From Cernens ardua (lineage in GTDB: Bacteria; Pseudomonadota; Gammaproteobacteria; Pseudomonadales; Halomonadaceae): 64,000 bases of DNA. The DNA is taken from NCBI RefSeq assembly GCF_051251085.1, contig NZ_JBPCZH010000001.1, positions 62,001 through 126,000 on the forward strand, read 5' to 3'. Made by a program: the position numbers and the translations under genes. The stretch's first letter is position 1. Every line of letters starts with the position of its first letter. The notes beneath the pieces are model-generated. The model was given only the letters and a program-made list of their open reading frames with translations, did no database searches and was not told the origin of the DNA. Positions 18,578 through 27,565 of the stretch are shown here, in pieces.

Positions 18578-19690
18578 ATGTGTAGCCTCAAACGAACACC
18601 GTTATATGCTCTTCATGAAGAGTGTGGTGCGAAATTTGTCCCCTTTGCCGGTTATGAAATGCCTGTTCAGTTTGCACTTGGCGTTAAACGTGAACATGAA
18701 CATACGCGAAGTGCCTGTGGGCTCTTTGATGTGTCACATATGGGGCAGGTGGAGCTTCACGGTGAGCGTCTTGCTGAACAACTCGAGGCGCTGGCTCCCG
18801 CAGATTTTGTCGGATTGGAGGAAGGACAACAGCGCTACAGCTTCTTCACCACGTCCGAAGGAGGCATTTACGATGACTTCATGACGGTCAATGCAGGCAA
18901 TCATCTCTACCTTGTCGTGAATGCCGCCTGCAAGGAGCAGGATCTCGCCATTCTTCGTACCGGTATGGAGGGTGTTCAAGTGGACCTCCTCGAAGAACGG
19001 GCATTATTGGCATTGCAAGGACCTGCCGCCGCGGAAGTACTGGCCCGTTTGTTGCCTGAATCAGGGCAGCTGACATTTATGCAACATGCGCGATATGAAT
19101 TGGAAGGACACTCCCTGTGGGTAAGCCGTTCCGGTTATACCGGAGAAGATGGCTTCGAAATTTCGGTCCCCAATCAGTTTGCAGAAAAATTTGCCCGTCA
19201 ACTGCTGGAAAACCCGGAAGTCGAGCCCATTGGTTTAGGTGCACGCGACTCTCTTCGCCTTGAAGCAGGCTTGTGTCTGTATGGGCATGATATTGATCAG
19301 AAAACTGATCCGGTGTCCGCCAATCTGATCTGGGCAATTGGTAAGAGCCGTCGACAGGGCGGGGAACATGAAGCGGGTTTTCCCGGCGCAGGAGTGATTG
19401 TATCGCGCTTGATTAACCGAGATGAACTTCATCGCCGCGTCGGCTTGTTGGGTGAGGGCAGAGCGCCCATACGGGAGGGAGCCAAATTGTTTGATGAAAA
19501 AGAGCGGGAAGTTGGTCATGTGACGTCGGGCACCTTCGGTCCTTCTGTCGGTAAACCGGTTGCCATGGGTTATGTTGAAACTGAGCTTGCCGAGGTGGGA
19601 ACGCAGGTTTTTGCGGAAGTCAGAGGCAAGAAATTACCCATGACGATCAACAAAATGCCCTTTGTACCAGCACGTTATTATCGTGGCTGA
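18578..19690 (+). CDS. gcvT: Aminomethyltransferase (glycine cleavage T protein)
   Basis: 370-aa folate-dependent T protein that releases ammonia from the GcvH-bound intermediate and forms 5,10-methylenetetrahydrofolate. Typical family segments are FAGYEMPVQF near residue 28, CGLFDVSHMGQ, YTGEDGFEI, and GLGARDSLRLEAGLCLYGHD. The ATG at 18578 has GGAG 6 nt upstream. It is transcribed away from gcvH-gcvP across a 595-bp shared region. Its only visible terminator lies inside the 3' end of the convergent alkB gene. Confidence 0.96.
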   Translation: MCSLKRTPLYALHEECGAKFVPFAGYEMPVQFALGVKREHEHTRSACGLFDVSHMGQVELHGERLAEQLEALAPADFVGLEEGQQRYSFFTTSEGGIYDDFMTVNAGNHLYLVVNAACKEQDLAILRTGMEGVQVDLLEERALLALQGPAAAEVLARLLPESGQLTFMQHARYELEGHSLWVSRSGYTGEDGFEISVPNQFAEKFARQLLENPEVEPIGLGARDSLRLEAGLCLYGHDIDQKTDPVSANLIWAIGKSRRQGGEHEAGFPGAGVIVSRLINRDELHRRVGLLGEGRAPIREGAKLFDEKEREVGHVTSGTFGPSVGKPVAMGYVETELAEVGTQVFAEVRGKKLPMTINKMPFVPARYYRG

Positions 19691-19860
19691 GAGTGATTGA
19701 TACAGGTACGTATGGTAATACTGCAGTTGTCGGTGTCGGGTGGTGCCTCTTCTCGAGTCCGGCTTGCCCCTCAGCCGAGTCTGGAGGCTACGAGGCTGTG
19801 ACGGCGGACGTGGAAAGCTGGCAACGCCTTATAGGCTGGAAGCGTTAAAAAAACCTCGTG

Positions 19861-20550
19861 TTATGTAGGAATGATATGCCGAAAGGTCAGGTTTATCCGT
19901 GACCCTTCGGCTTTTTTTCGTTGGGGGATCTCGTGTTGGAGATCACGTTGGCTGCCAGGCCCCATGATCAATAAACTGCCGTGTGTAAGCGGAAGTATTA
20001 ATGGAAAGTGGCTGGACCGATGTGGATCATCCCTGATGACTTTGGCAAAACGGGAGGTAGGGCGAAAGCGCATGTCACGGCTTTCTCCCACACTAAGAGA
20101 GACAATGATGGGATCAGGTCCCAATTCTGCCTCATCATCACTATGCCAGCCCATTTTTTGAGTGCCACCCTTATAGCGGTTCGCCAACATGCTGTTCATG
20201 GGCAATGGTCTCGGCCAGCCTTCGGTCAGGGAGAGCTGAGCAATAGCGCGATTGATGCGTTGATTGGTCTTCTCGAGAAAATCAGGCCACGGTTGGGGAT
20301 GGAAGGTTTTATTGGAGTAGCGGTACGTCAATCCACGCTCTCCTACCCAACACTGGCTGCGAGGAATCCGGTGTGTTTTGCCAAATAGGGTAAGTGTTGG
20401 TTGTTCCCACTCGAGTGAATGATCAAGTTGATCAAAGAGTGCGCTGCCTTCTGATGGCGTAAGCCAATGTGGGCAGTACCAGAGCGAAGGGTAGGCGGTG
20501 CTCTGGTACCAGCCGTTATGATGCGATTCCCTGAGATTCAGGGGGGCCAT
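19861..20550 (-). CDS. alkB: AlkB-like 2-oxoglutarate/Fe(II) oxygenase
   Basis: 229-aa dioxygenase of the AlkB family, which removes 1-methyladenine and 3-methylcytosine lesions from DNA or RNA by oxidative demethylation. The iron ligands are visible as His136 and Asp138 (WHSDDE) and His206 (LQHEIP). The 2-oxoglutarate contacts are Asn124/Tyr126 (ANRYKGG) and Arg218/Arg224 (RINLTFRH). The layout resembles the ALKBH2/3-like bacterial branch rather than E. coli AlkB itself. It starts 2 bp after the PAP2 gene and is last in a three-gene leftward set. A terminator for gcvT is built into its last codons. Confidence 0.88.
   Translation of the reverse strand: MAPLNLRESHHNGWYQSTAYPSLWYCPHWLTPSEGSALFDQLDHSLEWEQPTLTLFGKTHRIPRSQCWVGERGLTYRYSNKTFHPQPWPDFLEKTNQRINRAIAQLSLTEGWPRPLPMNSMLANRYKGGTQKMGWHSDDEAELGPDPIIVSLSVGESRDMRFRPTSRFAKVIRDDPHRSSHFPLILPLTHGSLLIMGPGSQRDLQHEIPQRKKAEGSRINLTFRHIIPT
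19878..19918 (+). terminator. Terminator of gcvT inside the alkB coding end
   Basis: 12-bp stem with one mismatch (GCCGAAAGGTCA 19878-19889 with TGACCCTTCGGC 19900-19911), 10-nt loop, then seven Ts (19912-19918) on the plus strand. It overlaps alkB codons of about residues 212-224. Confidence 0.75.
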
Positions 20551-20552
20551 GG

Positions 20553-21116
20553 CTAAAACCAGCCAGTGAAGACGTTATTGACGGCAAAGATACCCAAACA
20601 GGCCATGGCATAACCAATCAGCGCACCAGCAATCACATCAGTGAAATAGTGAAGCCCTAGAATAATGCGGGATGCAATGACGGTCAGTGCGAAAGGCAGC
20701 ACGATGAACATGTATTGGGGCATGAAGTGATGCGTTAATGTCAGAAACATTACTGCGTGCAGCGTGTGCCCACTGGGAAAACTATAGCGATCCATGGGAG
20801 GCATGCTGCAACGAATCTTGCTGAATGAGATATAGGGGCGTTCCCGACCCAGCAGATTTTTGAGGATACGGTAGATCAGGCCACCCACAGCGGCACACAG
20901 CCCCCAGCTGATAGCCAATGCCCAATAACGCATCCCATAGAGGGCCGGCATGCTGATGCACAAAATAATCCAGCCCGGATAGTCTCCCAACCAACTGGCG
21001 GCACGCATAACCCACAGGATGGGTTGCCAGGCACTTAACCGGGTAAGCTGGTTACAGGCTCGCCACTCCAGCATGTCCAACCGTTTGAAGAGCGGTTCCA
21101 CTTTATCGCGCATCAT
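20553..21116 (-). CDS. PAP2 family membrane phosphatase
   Basis: 187-aa inner-membrane lipid phosphatase. All three PAP2 motifs are present: KNLLGRERP, PSGHTLHA and SRIILGLHYFTDVIAG. AGGAG lies 7 nt before the ATG at 21116, which overlaps the end of the upstream glycosyltransferase by 14 bp. The pair is probably translationally coupled and acts on the same lipid, perhaps a lipid phosphate released or used during glycolipid synthesis. The substrate is not readable from sequence. Confidence 0.87.
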   Translation of the reverse strand: MMRDKVEPLFKRLDMLEWRACNQLTRLSAWQPILWVMRAASWLGDYPGWIILCISMPALYGMRYWALAISWGLCAAVGGLIYRILKNLLGRERPYISFSKIRCSMPPMDRYSFPSGHTLHAVMFLTLTHHFMPQYMFIVLPFALTVIASRIILGLHYFTDVIAGALIGYAMACLGIFAVNNVFTGWF

Positions 21117-22326
21117 TCACATTCTCCTCTTGCGCCTGATGCAGGTAGTCAATAAATGTCTCACCAATATTTTCCCAATTGAGTCCCGCTACTTTTTGGC
21201 TGGCATTGACGCCCTGGGCATGCACAGTTGAAATATCACTGGCGAGCTTGACTGCACTTTCGACAAAAGCATCTTCATTATCACAAGGTACAGTCATGCC
21301 GTTTTTACCCTTTATGATCAACTCGCTTGCTGCTGCATAATCAAAGGCCAGTACCGCAAGGCCGCTCGCCATGGCTTCTGTTACAACATTACCGAATGTT
21401 TCCGATAATGAGGGAAACAGAAAAAGATCAGCACTGGCATAATATTCGGATAGCGCTTGATCATGTTTAAAGCCCGCAAACTTCACCCACGGCACTTCTT
21501 CTTTCAGTTTAGCACGCAAGGGGCCTTCACCCACAATGACCGCAACCTGCTCGGGATTGGCGGAGCGTAAGGCTTTCAGGGTACGAATGAGTAATTCTAC
21601 GTTTTTTTCGACCGCAAGTCGCCCCACATAGAGTGCAACACACGAATTTTCTTCTGCTCCCCATGATCGTCTCAGGGCATCACTACGAAAGGAAGGCGAA
21701 AAATGTTGTGTATCCAATCCACGCCCCATCACCTTCACCGTCGTGTAGCCTGATTGAGTCATGCTGTCAGCCTGACGTTGAGTGGGTACCAGTGTGGCAT
21801 TCGTTTTGTTGTGGAAACGGCGCAAAAAAGTTCGAACAAAAGGGTGAACCATGCGGAGTAGGATATAATACTGGCTGTAATGCTCGAAGTTGGTATGAAA
21901 GCCACTGACAACCGGAATATTCAATTGGCGTGCAACCCTGAGTGCTACCATGCCGAGCGGACCTTCAGTGGCAATATAGATTACGTCCGGTCTATTATTT
22001 TCCCAGTAGTGTCTTAAACGCTTTGGCCTGATAAACCCCATGTGTACGCCATCATAGTCAAATACAGGAAGTGCTTTAACCTGCAACTCCCCGGACATAT
22101 GGGAAGCATGTGAACCATCGTCGGGGCGGGGGCGCACCAATTGCAGGGTATAGCCTTTCTGATAGAGGCAATCGACCAGTTTGCTCATGGTATGGGTAAC
22201 CCCATTCACCTCTGGCTGCCATGTTTCACTCACAAAGGCAACCGTCATCGGCCTTTGTGCAGGCGCATGTTCGTGAAAAGAGCCTGCCTGTTTGGCTTTT
22301 ACTTCAGCAGAAACGCGGGATTTCAC
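21103..22326 (-). CDS. GT4-family glycosyltransferase
   Basis: 407-aa retaining GT-B glycosyltransferase. The acceptor domain begins AFVSETWQPEVNGVTHT and the donor domain carries the EX7E-type stretch PSLSETFGNVVTEAMASG. This N-terminus is typical of the SQD2/MgtA-like branch that glycosylates diacylglycerol or phosphoinositides, so a glycolipid role is likely but inferred. The start is a GTG at 22326, 6 nt after AAGGAAG; an upstream GTG at 22344 has no ribosome binding site. First of a leftward set with the PAP2 phosphatase and alkB. Confidence 0.82.
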   Translation of the reverse strand: MKSRVSAEVKAKQAGSFHEHAPAQRPMTVAFVSETWQPEVNGVTHTMSKLVDCLYQKGYTLQLVRPRPDDGSHASHMSGELQVKALPVFDYDGVHMGFIRPKRLRHYWENNRPDVIYIATEGPLGMVALRVARQLNIPVVSGFHTNFEHYSQYYILLRMVHPFVRTFLRRFHNKTNATLVPTQRQADSMTQSGYTTVKVMGRGLDTQHFSPSFRSDALRRSWGAEENSCVALYVGRLAVEKNVELLIRTLKALRSANPEQVAVIVGEGPLRAKLKEEVPWVKFAGFKHDQALSEYYASADLFLFPSLSETFGNVVTEAMASGLAVLAFDYAAASELIIKGKNGMTVPCDNEDAFVESAVKLASDISTVHAQGVNASQKVAGLNWENIGETFIDYLHQAQEENVNDAR

Positions 22327-22401
22327 GAATAACTTCCTTATCACTAGCCATCGTCAAGCTTGTTTGACTCATAGGAGTGCATGGCACTTTGTCAAAGTGA
22401 A

Positions 22402-23268
22402 TCATTTGCCCAATACTCGGCGTGGATCAACTGGTTTGCCCGCATGCCTGACATCAAAAATCAACTGTGCTTTGGCCGCAGGTGTGCTGGGCTTGATCAT
22501 GCAAACTGGTGTGCCGGTAGAGACCGATTGCCCATTTTTGACATAAAGCGCTGCGCATTGAGCATAGACGACTTGCATATCATGTGCCGTATGAATAATG
22601 ACAACCCCTCCCAGCTGGCGCATGTTATCGGCAAAGCTGACACTCCCGGAAACCGAAGAGCGTGCAGTGTAGGTAGTCGATGCAGTCAGTAGCATGGGTT
22701 CCAGTATACCGCGGCTGTCAACGCCAAATTCACGGGTGACTGTCGCGCCGGGCAAGGGCCATGGCCATGGGCCCACACCGGCAGGTATTGGCTCGGGAGC
22801 GGGTTGTCGGATAGCCCCGTTAGCGTTGCTACTGTTTGTACGGGAGCCTACAGGAAGACGAATCAGCCGTCCTATACCAATATGATGGATATTCAGTCCG
22901 GGGTTGGCATGTTGTATTGCCGCCGTGGACGTTGAGAATTCGCGCGCCAGCCCGGCAATGGTGTCGCCCTGACGAACAATATATTTGTAGGTGCCGCGCC
23001 CGGGGGCACGTTCAACGGAAGAGGGGAGACGAATGCGCTCTCCTGCTCTCAGTCCCGTACCACCCAATTGGGGATTAAGTCGTTGCAACCTTAACAGAGG
23101 GATATGATAACGCTGAGCTACACGGCCCATTGAATCCCCAGTGCGAACCTGATACCAGCCGCCTTGGCCGTTGGAACCGATAGAGTTGCTGGCACATGCT
23201 GTTAGCAAACTGGTTAGCAGAAGGCAGGCTAACCCCAATAAAGTTGTCGGTGAACTGATTTTGATCAT
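22402..23268 (-). CDS. LysM lipoprotein with degenerate M23 domain (NlpD/YgeR-like amidase activator)
   Basis: 288-aa lipoprotein when started at 23268 (MIKISS). It has a lipoprotein signal with lipobox LLTAC and two LysM domains (YQVRTGDS...GERIRLP and YIVRQGDT...GRLIRLP). A C-terminal LytM/M23 domain ends DVRHAGKPVDPRRVLG. The M23 zinc ligands are missing: the HxxxD position reads EFGVDSRG and the HxH position reads VYAQ. This is the pattern of NlpD/EnvC-type proteins, which activate AmiA/B/C amidases instead of cutting peptidoglycan. The frame extends upstream to 23418 without a signal-like start. AGGAGG lies 14 nt before the chosen ATG, so the start is not certain. Confidence 0.8.
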   Translation of the reverse strand: MIKISSPTTLLGLACLLLTSLLTACASNSIGSNGQGGWYQVRTGDSMGRVAQRYHIPLLRLQRLNPQLGGTGLRAGERIRLPSSVERAPGRGTYKYIVRQGDTIAGLAREFSTSTAAIQHANPGLNIHHIGIGRLIRLPVGSRTNSSNANGAIRQPAPEPIPAGVGPWPWPLPGATVTREFGVDSRGILEPMLLTASTTYTARSSVSGSVSFADNMRQLGGVVIIHTAHDMQVVYAQCAALYVKNGQSVSTGTPVCMIKPSTPAAKAQLIFDVRHAGKPVDPRRVLGK

Positions 23269-24098
23269 TCCTGAGCCGAAGGCCTCCTGTCTGGACAACT
23301 TACCTGTAGAACGTTTCATGCAATGAAACTTGACGTGTCCAGGAAGATTTTCCATGTAACGAGAAACGTATTTGGATAAATACGATAAAAAATAAATGTA
23401 AAAAAAGTATTCTGGCAAGGTTAACAGAAAATGGCGATATCAATTAAAAAAATGATCCCTATTCACGTAAAGAGCTGTGAACAACTGTAATTTCAGTTGG
23501 TTGCGAAAACAATGGCGCTTTCTATCTATAACTGGTCTTCGTACTGAAATAATCACTGTATAGCTACCTTGGAGCATCTTCCTGTTTGGTCACACGTCTG
23601 CGCTTGATCTTCTTTGCCCACCTTTCCAGCCATACAGCTATGGCGAAAAAATGTTTTCCAGAACTTCATTGCCAAAAGCCAAAAGCCAAAAGCCAAAAGC
23701 CTTGGAATTTTTGAGGCACGCACTGGCACCAGGAATTCATGAGTCAGAGATGAAAGTCAATCAATGGTGGTGCGGGTGAATGAACGGAAATGGGAGGCCA
23801 TTCACAGCATAGTCAGGAATTGCACAGTCAGGAATTGATAACCTAGTGTTGGTACTGGCGTAGATGGTTTCCAATTGCATAACAAGCTCATATGGCTATG
23901 AGCGAAAGGTTTCAAGCACGTGCGTGAGGGGATTGAATTCAGCTGAGCCGCTTGGGGAAAGATTGAAATGTTATCGTTGCCTTTTGCTGGCGCGTTCCTA
24001 TATTGGGCAGTTATACAAGAGTAGGTGGAATCCATCTTCAATATTGCTCGAAAATAACCTCTACAGATCAGTGGCTGGATTCCACCTTATGTAATTGC
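23269..24098. other. 830-bp intergenic region with short repeats
   Basis: No supportable ORF. It holds a heptanucleotide repeat (23671-23701) and a 15-bp tandem duplication GCAYAGTCAGGAATT (23807-23821 and 23822-23836, one mismatch), about 260 bp before the suhB stop. No terminator for suhB was clear. Confidence 0.55.
23671..23701. repeat. Heptanucleotide repeat GCCAAAA, 4 copies
   Basis: Four perfect GCCAAAA units (23671-23698) plus GCC. A perfect short-period array of this kind is prone to slippage. It lies about 400 bp upstream of the LysM lipoprotein gene, outside any coding frame I accept. Confidence 0.9.
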
Positions 24099-24905
24099 TT
24101 ATTCGCCTTGCAGACGCCTCATCAAATCATTCGTGATACCAGGCGTACAAACCACAAGATCCTTGCCATAAAGCTCTTCAGGAATGTGGGCGGGTTTGGT
24201 GGAAAAATGTCCGGTAAATGCGCCTGCTTCACTCGCGATCAGGTGGCCCGCTGCAAAATCCCAGGGGTTGACGGTTTCATAGAATGCTTCCATGCGGCCA
24301 CTGGCAACGGCACAGATATCAAGTGCAGCTGAACCGATACGACGTATATCCTGACAATAGGGCAGGACTTGGGAGAGCAGCTTCAGTTGGGCAAAACGTT
24401 CTTCGCGTGAATATGAAAAACCGGTAGCCACCAGGGATGCATTCAGATCGGTTTCGCCACTTACCTTGATGGGTTGATCATTCAACCATGCGCCTTTTCC
24501 GCGTATGGCGCTATATGTTTCGTTCAGGAAGGGAGCATGTACAACGCCCAGCTGAATTTCACCATTGATAGCCCATGCAATGGAGACAGCAACATGGTGA
24601 TGACCATGGGCAAAATTTACTGTGCCATCGATGGGGTCCACAATCCATAGTGCGTCGTTGGGGTTAACGTCGCTAAGATCCGGCGAAAGTTCTTCTGTTA
24701 ACCGGCCATCGTTGGGGAAGTGGCTGGAGAGGGCATCGTTAATAAGGGTGTCGACGGCAATATCAGCATCTGTGACGAGTTCCACACCCCGTTTCAGGTT
24801 CTTGTTGAAGGAAGCCTCTTCGCGAAAACGACGAATCGTGTCTCCCGCCTTTTTAGCCAGTTCGAGGGTAAAATCCAAACGCTCTTCAAGTGATACGGTG
24901 GACAC
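24099..24905 (-). CDS. suhB: Inositol-1-monophosphatase family protein (SuhB)
   Basis: 268-aa Mg-dependent phosphatase. Family motifs are DPIDGTVNFAHG (metal/catalytic) and WDFAAGHLIASEAGA near the C-terminus; the GEE-type motif is present as LTEELS. In E. coli SuhB also joins the ribosomal-RNA antitermination complex, which cannot be judged here. The start is GTG at 24905 with AAGGAG 8 nt upstream. It follows regA by 57 bp on the same strand and may be read from the regB-regA transcript. Confidence 0.88.
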   Translation of the reverse strand: MSTVSLEERLDFTLELAKKAGDTIRRFREEASFNKNLKRGVELVTDADIAVDTLINDALSSHFPNDGRLTEELSPDLSDVNPNDALWIVDPIDGTVNFAHGHHHVAVSIAWAINGEIQLGVVHAPFLNETYSAIRGKGAWLNDQPIKVSGETDLNASLVATGFSYSREERFAQLKLLSQVLPYCQDIRRIGSAALDICAVASGRMEAFYETVNPWDFAAGHLIASEAGAFTGHFSTKPAHIPEELYGKDLVVCTPGITNDLMRRLQGE

Positions 24906-24962
24906 AAAATACTCCTTGTTGGGTGGTGGTAGCTGATATTGGTTGCCGTTTAAACCGTTGCA

Positions 24963-25499
24963 TCAACGTTTTACGGGACGCTTCTGCAATTTGCGTTGCA
25001 GAGTTCTCCTGTGCATCCCGAGGCTTCGCGCCGCGGCGGAAATGTTGCCATCATTTTCCTGTAAAACCCGCTGAATATGTTCCCATGTCAGTCGATTGAC
25101 CGAAGGAGGATGTGAGGCAATTTCTGCGTCCGGGTCTGGCGTGTCATGGTTGAGTGCATGCAGCACTTCGTCGGCATCCACGGGTTTACACAAATAGTTG
25201 ACAGCCCCCAGTTTGATGGCTTCGACAGCTGTTGAAATACTGGAGTATCCGGTCAGGATCACTGCCTTGCAGGCGGGGTGAATACGCAGAAGCTCAGGCA
25301 GTAGTTTTAGTCCGGAGCTGGACTCAAGCTTAAGATCAACAGTTGCATAGGCAGGCGGATGCTGGTGGGCAATAGCCAGGGCGTCCTCAGCCGTGTTGGC
25401 GATCTGGACATCAAATCCACGTCTTTTCATCGCACGCTCCATGGTGCGCGAAAAGAACTCGTCGTCGTCAATGATCAGAAAATTTTGGGCATGCGCCAT
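24963..25499 (-). CDS. regA: RegA/PrrA-type redox response regulator
   Basis: 178-aa response regulator with a receiver domain (acidic pocket IIDDDE at 9-14, phospho-acceptor Asp55, Thr83, Lys105). After a proline-containing linker comes a Fis-type helix-turn-helix (NISAAARSLGMHRRTLQRKL). This short receiver plus Fis-HTH layout is specific to RegA/PrrA/ActR regulators, which control respiratory and redox genes. The cognate kinase gene lies 337 bp upstream on the same strand. AGGAG lies 10 nt before the ATG. Confidence 0.9.
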   Translation of the reverse strand: MAHAQNFLIIDDDEFFSRTMERAMKRRGFDVQIANTAEDALAIAHQHPPAYATVDLKLESSSGLKLLPELLRIHPACKAVILTGYSSISTAVEAIKLGAVNYLCKPVDADEVLHALNHDTPDPDAEIASHPPSVNRLTWEHIQRVLQENDGNISAAARSLGMHRRTLQRKLQKRPVKR

Positions 25500-25836
25500 G
25501 GCGCTTATTCTCCTGGTTGGACAGGCGTTTAAACCGAGCCTTGCATGTTCTCGAATACTTCTGATTTACAAGGAGCGCTCAGCTGAAATCATCCTTGTAG
25601 CCATTTACTTCACCCTTGAAATGGGGGCAATATCCAGCAATACAGCTTTTATTATGCTGAAGGTACATATTTGAATGTACATACATATAGTGTACGCCAT
25701 TCGAGGCAGGCCTTTAATGGCAAATGTCAGGTGAGTATTCGTTTATGCCATGCGTACACCTGATTGAAGTCACCTGCGCCCATGTAATAATGCCGTTACT
25801 TCAATAGTCACCCCATCCGGGTTGACGGGTGTTTTA
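25500..25836. other. Spacer between regB and regA
   Basis: 337 bp without a supportable gene. It includes a palindromic AT-rich patch around 25675-25697 with GTAC at both ends, which could belong to a separate regA promoter. No terminator is obvious. Confidence 0.4.
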
Positions 25837-27111
25837 TCAGGAACGTCCTGCCATCGGTAGTGTGACCGCTGTGATGGCCCCCCCTTCCGAATGATTATAA
25901 AGTCTGACGCTCCCGCCAAAGCGTTCCAATGTCGAGTGAGTGAGGAACAACCCTATACCCATACCTTTGGAATGCGTGGAGACAAACGTTTCACCCAGCT
26001 CATCCGCTATATCCAGGGGGATTCCGGGCCCGTGATCACGAATTTCAAAATGCACTTCACCTGCCGCCCAATCAAGGCGTAATTCAATATTGTCTGGATC
26101 GGCATCCGCTGCGTTATTCAGCAGATTGAGAATGGCTTGATCAAGTGTTGTATCAATATCAATGTCGGGGCTTCGGCCTTTTTCACTGTCGAAGGTATAG
26201 TCCACATCATGACGCATGACCAGCCAACGATTGATAACGCTTTTGAACCATTCTCGCGCATTCACGCGTTGGACAGCACTGGCTTCCCGTTGCGCACTGG
26301 CGGCCAGCGTTCGTAAATGTTTTTTGCAGGTATCCACTTGCTGACGAATCAGATCCACGTCCTGCAATAGTTCGGGTTGATCTTCCAGATCCAGGCGCAT
26401 TTCACTGGCAAGCAAGGCAATCGTTGATAGGGGAGTACCCAGCTCGTGGGCCGTTCCTGCGGCCTGACTGGCGACGGCCATCACCTGTTCACTGCGCAGG
26501 GCCGCTTCACGTGTTTTCGCCAGGACTTGATCGCGTTTCCTGAGTGCAATAGCCATGCGGGTAATAAAGAACATGACCAGACACGCACATAAAAGAAAGG
26601 TAAGCGCCATTCCCATGATGTGAATATCGAATGGCATACCATCATAGACAATGGAAAGTTCAGGTAACGGCTGAAAATGGAAAAGTAGAAACAGGTAGGC
26701 CAATATGGCAACAATCGTTACGACAACGGCATGGATCTGCCGCATGGTGGCAGCGGCAATGGTGATGGGAACCATTAAATAGGTCACCGCTGGATTGGTA
26801 GCACCTCCGGTAAAATAAAACAGCACGGTCAGGCCCAGGGTATCCAGTAATAGATGACCGACATATTCGATATCGGTAACGGGATAGCGACGGCCCAATC
26901 GCCACCATGTCATCACATTGACTATTGCGATAAACAGGATAGTGCCGATGACATACCCAACATGTAGATGAAATTGAAGAAGCTCAATGCCGAAAATGAC
27001 GACACCCAGGAAGCCGGTCCAGCTGATTCCCCTGATGATCGTGAGGCGCACAAGGTTTTGCCCGGGCGTAGAGAGCGAAAATGGCGTTGGAGTTGGCCTC
27101 GCCTGAATCAT
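25837..27111 (-). CDS. regB: RegB/PrrB-type redox-sensing histidine kinase
   Basis: 424-aa membrane kinase. About six hydrophobic segments fill residues 25-185, and the quinone-binding box GGATNP sits at 102-107. The H-box AHELGTPLST has phospho-acceptor His222. Cys262 lies 40 residues later (VDTCKKHL), the same spacing as the redox-active Cys265 after His225 of Rhodobacter capsulatus RegB. The ATPase N and G boxes follow (LNLLNNAADAD, DHGPGIP, GMGIGLFLT). It is therefore expected to sense quinone redox state or thiol oxidation and to phosphorylate RegA encoded downstream. AGGA lies 8 nt before the ATG. Confidence 0.92.
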   Translation of the reverse strand: MIQARPTPTPFSLSTPGQNLVRLTIIRGISWTGFLGVVIFGIELLQFHLHVGYVIGTILFIAIVNVMTWWRLGRRYPVTDIEYVGHLLLDTLGLTVLFYFTGGATNPAVTYLMVPITIAAATMRQIHAVVVTIVAILAYLFLLFHFQPLPELSIVYDGMPFDIHIMGMALTFLLCACLVMFFITRMAIALRKRDQVLAKTREAALRSEQVMAVASQAAGTAHELGTPLSTIALLASEMRLDLEDQPELLQDVDLIRQQVDTCKKHLRTLAASAQREASAVQRVNAREWFKSVINRWLVMRHDVDYTFDSEKGRSPDIDIDTTLDQAILNLLNNAADADPDNIELRLDWAAGEVHFEIRDHGPGIPLDIADELGETFVSTHSKGMGIGLFLTHSTLERFGGSVRLYNHSEGGAITAVTLPMAGRS

Positions 27112-27528
27112 GTGTGTCGTCCTGATTAGGATGCTGAAACGATTGCCTTTATTCTAGCGGGTGTCTGTCAAACATGCATGTCATGGTGATTAAAGGCATG
27201 ACACATGATTTTTCTTACGTAACAAATGTAGGCACCCTAAAGAGGATAAAGCTGAATGGCGGTTTCAAGAGGGGAGTAATACGAAAGCCAAAACAGTCAA
27301 AGATAGTAAAATGTAGGAATGTTACATAAAAGTTTCGCTAAAATGACATGCTATCTCTTCACCCATCTTTTTACCCAAATAATAGGTATGAAATGAACGA
27401 GCCAGCTCTTTATCCATTTAGAGAAGCCAGCCAACAGGCCAATGAAAATACGGTGTAAGGTAAAAAAAGCAGGATTGGGTTTACTTTCAGTCGCGGTGAC
27501 AATGGTGATGGTAAATCGTTATACGCAT

Positions 27529-27565
27529 AAAAAAAGCCCAATGAGAGTGTCATTGAGCTTTTTTT
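27529..27565. terminator. Bidirectional intrinsic terminator
   Basis: 16-bp stem with one mismatch: AAAAAAAGCCCAATGA (27529-27544) with TCATTGAGCTTTTTTT (27550-27565), 5-nt loop. It works in both directions; the leftward user would be the 34-codon ORF at 27702-27806. Confidence 0.85.
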
